Shown: positions 5,804 through 5,985 of the stretch, one piece after another
Layout of the letters: each line of letters starts with the position of its first letter
How positions within the stretch are numbered: the first letter of the stretch is position 1
NCBI GenBank assembly: GCA_001509335.1
Contig: LGGY01000038.1
Coordinates: 1 to 5,985, forward strand
DNA from: Fidelibacterota bacterium 46_43
GTDB taxonomy: Bacteria > Fidelibacterota > Fidelibacteria > Fidelibacterales > Fidelibacteraceae
Direction: 5' to 3'
DNA: 5,985 nucleotides
The notes under the pieces: generated by a model
What the model was told of the DNA's origin: nothing
The model's database searches: none
Seen by the model: the letters and a program-made list of their open reading frames with translations, nothing else
Program-made: the position numbers and the translations under genes

Positions 5804-5921
5804 CAATCATCCAATCAAATCAATCTATTCAATCGAATCAATCCCCCGTGAAATATCCCGGTAAACCGGGTCCCATTTCACGGGGCAGGCAATCAAATCA
5901 ATCAAACCAATCTAATCAATC
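5804..5921 (+). repeat. Nine CAATC units at 9-nt period, split by a hairpin
   Basis: CAATC cores begin at 5804, 5812, 5821, 5830 and 5839, then at 5890, 5899, 5908 and 5917. Spacing is 9 nt within each block except for one 8-nt step. The two blocks flank the hairpin at 5844-5885, which fills the gap almost exactly. The intervening four bases of each unit are mostly A and T and vary between units. Confidence 0.7.
5844..5885. repeat. Two-tier 42-nt hairpin inside the CAATC array
   Basis: The outer stem pairs CCCCGTGAAAT (5844-5854) with its exact complement at 5875-5885, 11 pairs. The inner stem pairs CCCGGT (5857-5862) with ACCGGG (5865-5870) around AA. A small asymmetric internal loop separates them. 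No T-run follows on either strand: the flanks are CAATC repeats. It is a strong candidate for an RNA or cruciform structure, or a palindromic element inserted in the array. Confidence 0.7.
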
Positions 5922-5941
5922 AACTTTTTGAAATTTCGTCT

Positions 5942-5983
5942 GTCCACTGCCGACTACAGACTGCCAACTGTCGACTAACGACT
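5942..5983 (+). repeat. Two tandem 21-bp units at the window edge
   Basis: 5942-5962 and 5963-5983 match at 16 of 21 positions, built from GACT/ACTG words. The array may continue beyond the window. This low-complexity ACTG-type material looks non-coding. Confidence 0.5.
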
Positions 5984-5985
5984 GT

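Larger units (their letters stand above)
5270..5985. other. Gene-free spacer with hairpins and degenerate short repeats
   Basis: I see no credible gene in these 716 bases. Reading frames exist on the plus strand but lack ribosome binding sites, and their products follow the underlying repeats. Besides the tRNA promoter at its left end, the region holds a stable hairpin at 5337-5360, a nested inverted repeat at 5405-5459, an 11-nt GC palindrome at 5648-5658 followed by a G-run, four heptamers at 5745-5772, a CAATC array interrupted by a long hairpin at 5804-5921, and a 21-bp tandem repeat at the right edge. Between these, 5470-5640 and 5660-5740 show nothing I can name. The look is of an accumulation zone for repeat elements between transcription units. 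Confidence 0.6.

Noticed and set aside
5804..5921. Replication origin iterons
   Set aside because: The units are only five conserved bases, and there is no initiator gene, DnaA-box cluster or AT-rich unwinding region I can defend.
5536..5931. 131-residue plus-strand frame ending in SNQ repeats
   Set aside because: It begins at TTG with no ribosome binding site. Its Ser-Asn-Gln tail simply translates the 9-nt CAATC repeats, which cannot shift frame, and its middle translates a hairpin.

Overview
The window reads as chromosomal DNA from an AT-leaning, probably Gram-negative bacterium. The lipoprotein architecture, the long PKD-type repeat array and the degenerate repeat-filled spacer would fit a member of the Fibrobacteres-Chlorobi-Bacteroidetes (FCB) assemblage such as Marinimicrobia, Calditrichota or an Ignavibacteria relative. 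That placement is an impression from style, not a demonstrated assignment. All supported genes lie on the minus strand.

Region by region, from right to left (the direction of transcription): 5270-5985 has no convincing gene. It holds hairpins and degenerate short tandem repeats. A tRNA-Gly (anticodon CCC) lies at 5199-5269 behind a plausible sigma70-type promoter. A possible 30-residue single-membrane-helix protein follows at 5023-5115, with its own Shine-Dalgarno sequence. Next is queA (3842-4894), the S-adenosylmethionine:tRNA ribosyltransferase-isomerase of queuosine synthesis, complete at 350 residues. A 244-bp spacer carries a palindrome and an AT-rich promoter region. Finally, 1-3597 is one continuous minus-strand reading frame that starts at 3597 and runs off the left edge. 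It encodes a large surface lipoprotein with an Ig-like domain and at least twelve PKD-like repeats.

The PKD protein dominates the window: 1199 codons without a stop, with a repeat period of exactly 285 bp (95 residues) in nine of ten measured intervals. On top of this is an alternating A/B repeat type, giving a 570-bp higher-order unit. Most copies also have a calcium-loop-like acidic motif. The protein is probably an extracytoplasmic, membrane-anchored stalk or adhesin-like molecule; its C-terminal end, which may carry the functional head, is outside the window.

The genes do not form an obvious pathway. tRNA-Gly and queA both concern translation, but tRNA-Gly is not a queuosine substrate. 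The PKD gene has its own leader and ribosome binding site and is probably transcribed separately. I found no strong evidence for a new defence or mobile system. The most unusual material is the regularity of the repeat array, the unlisted small membrane protein, and the structured repeat spacer at the right edge.
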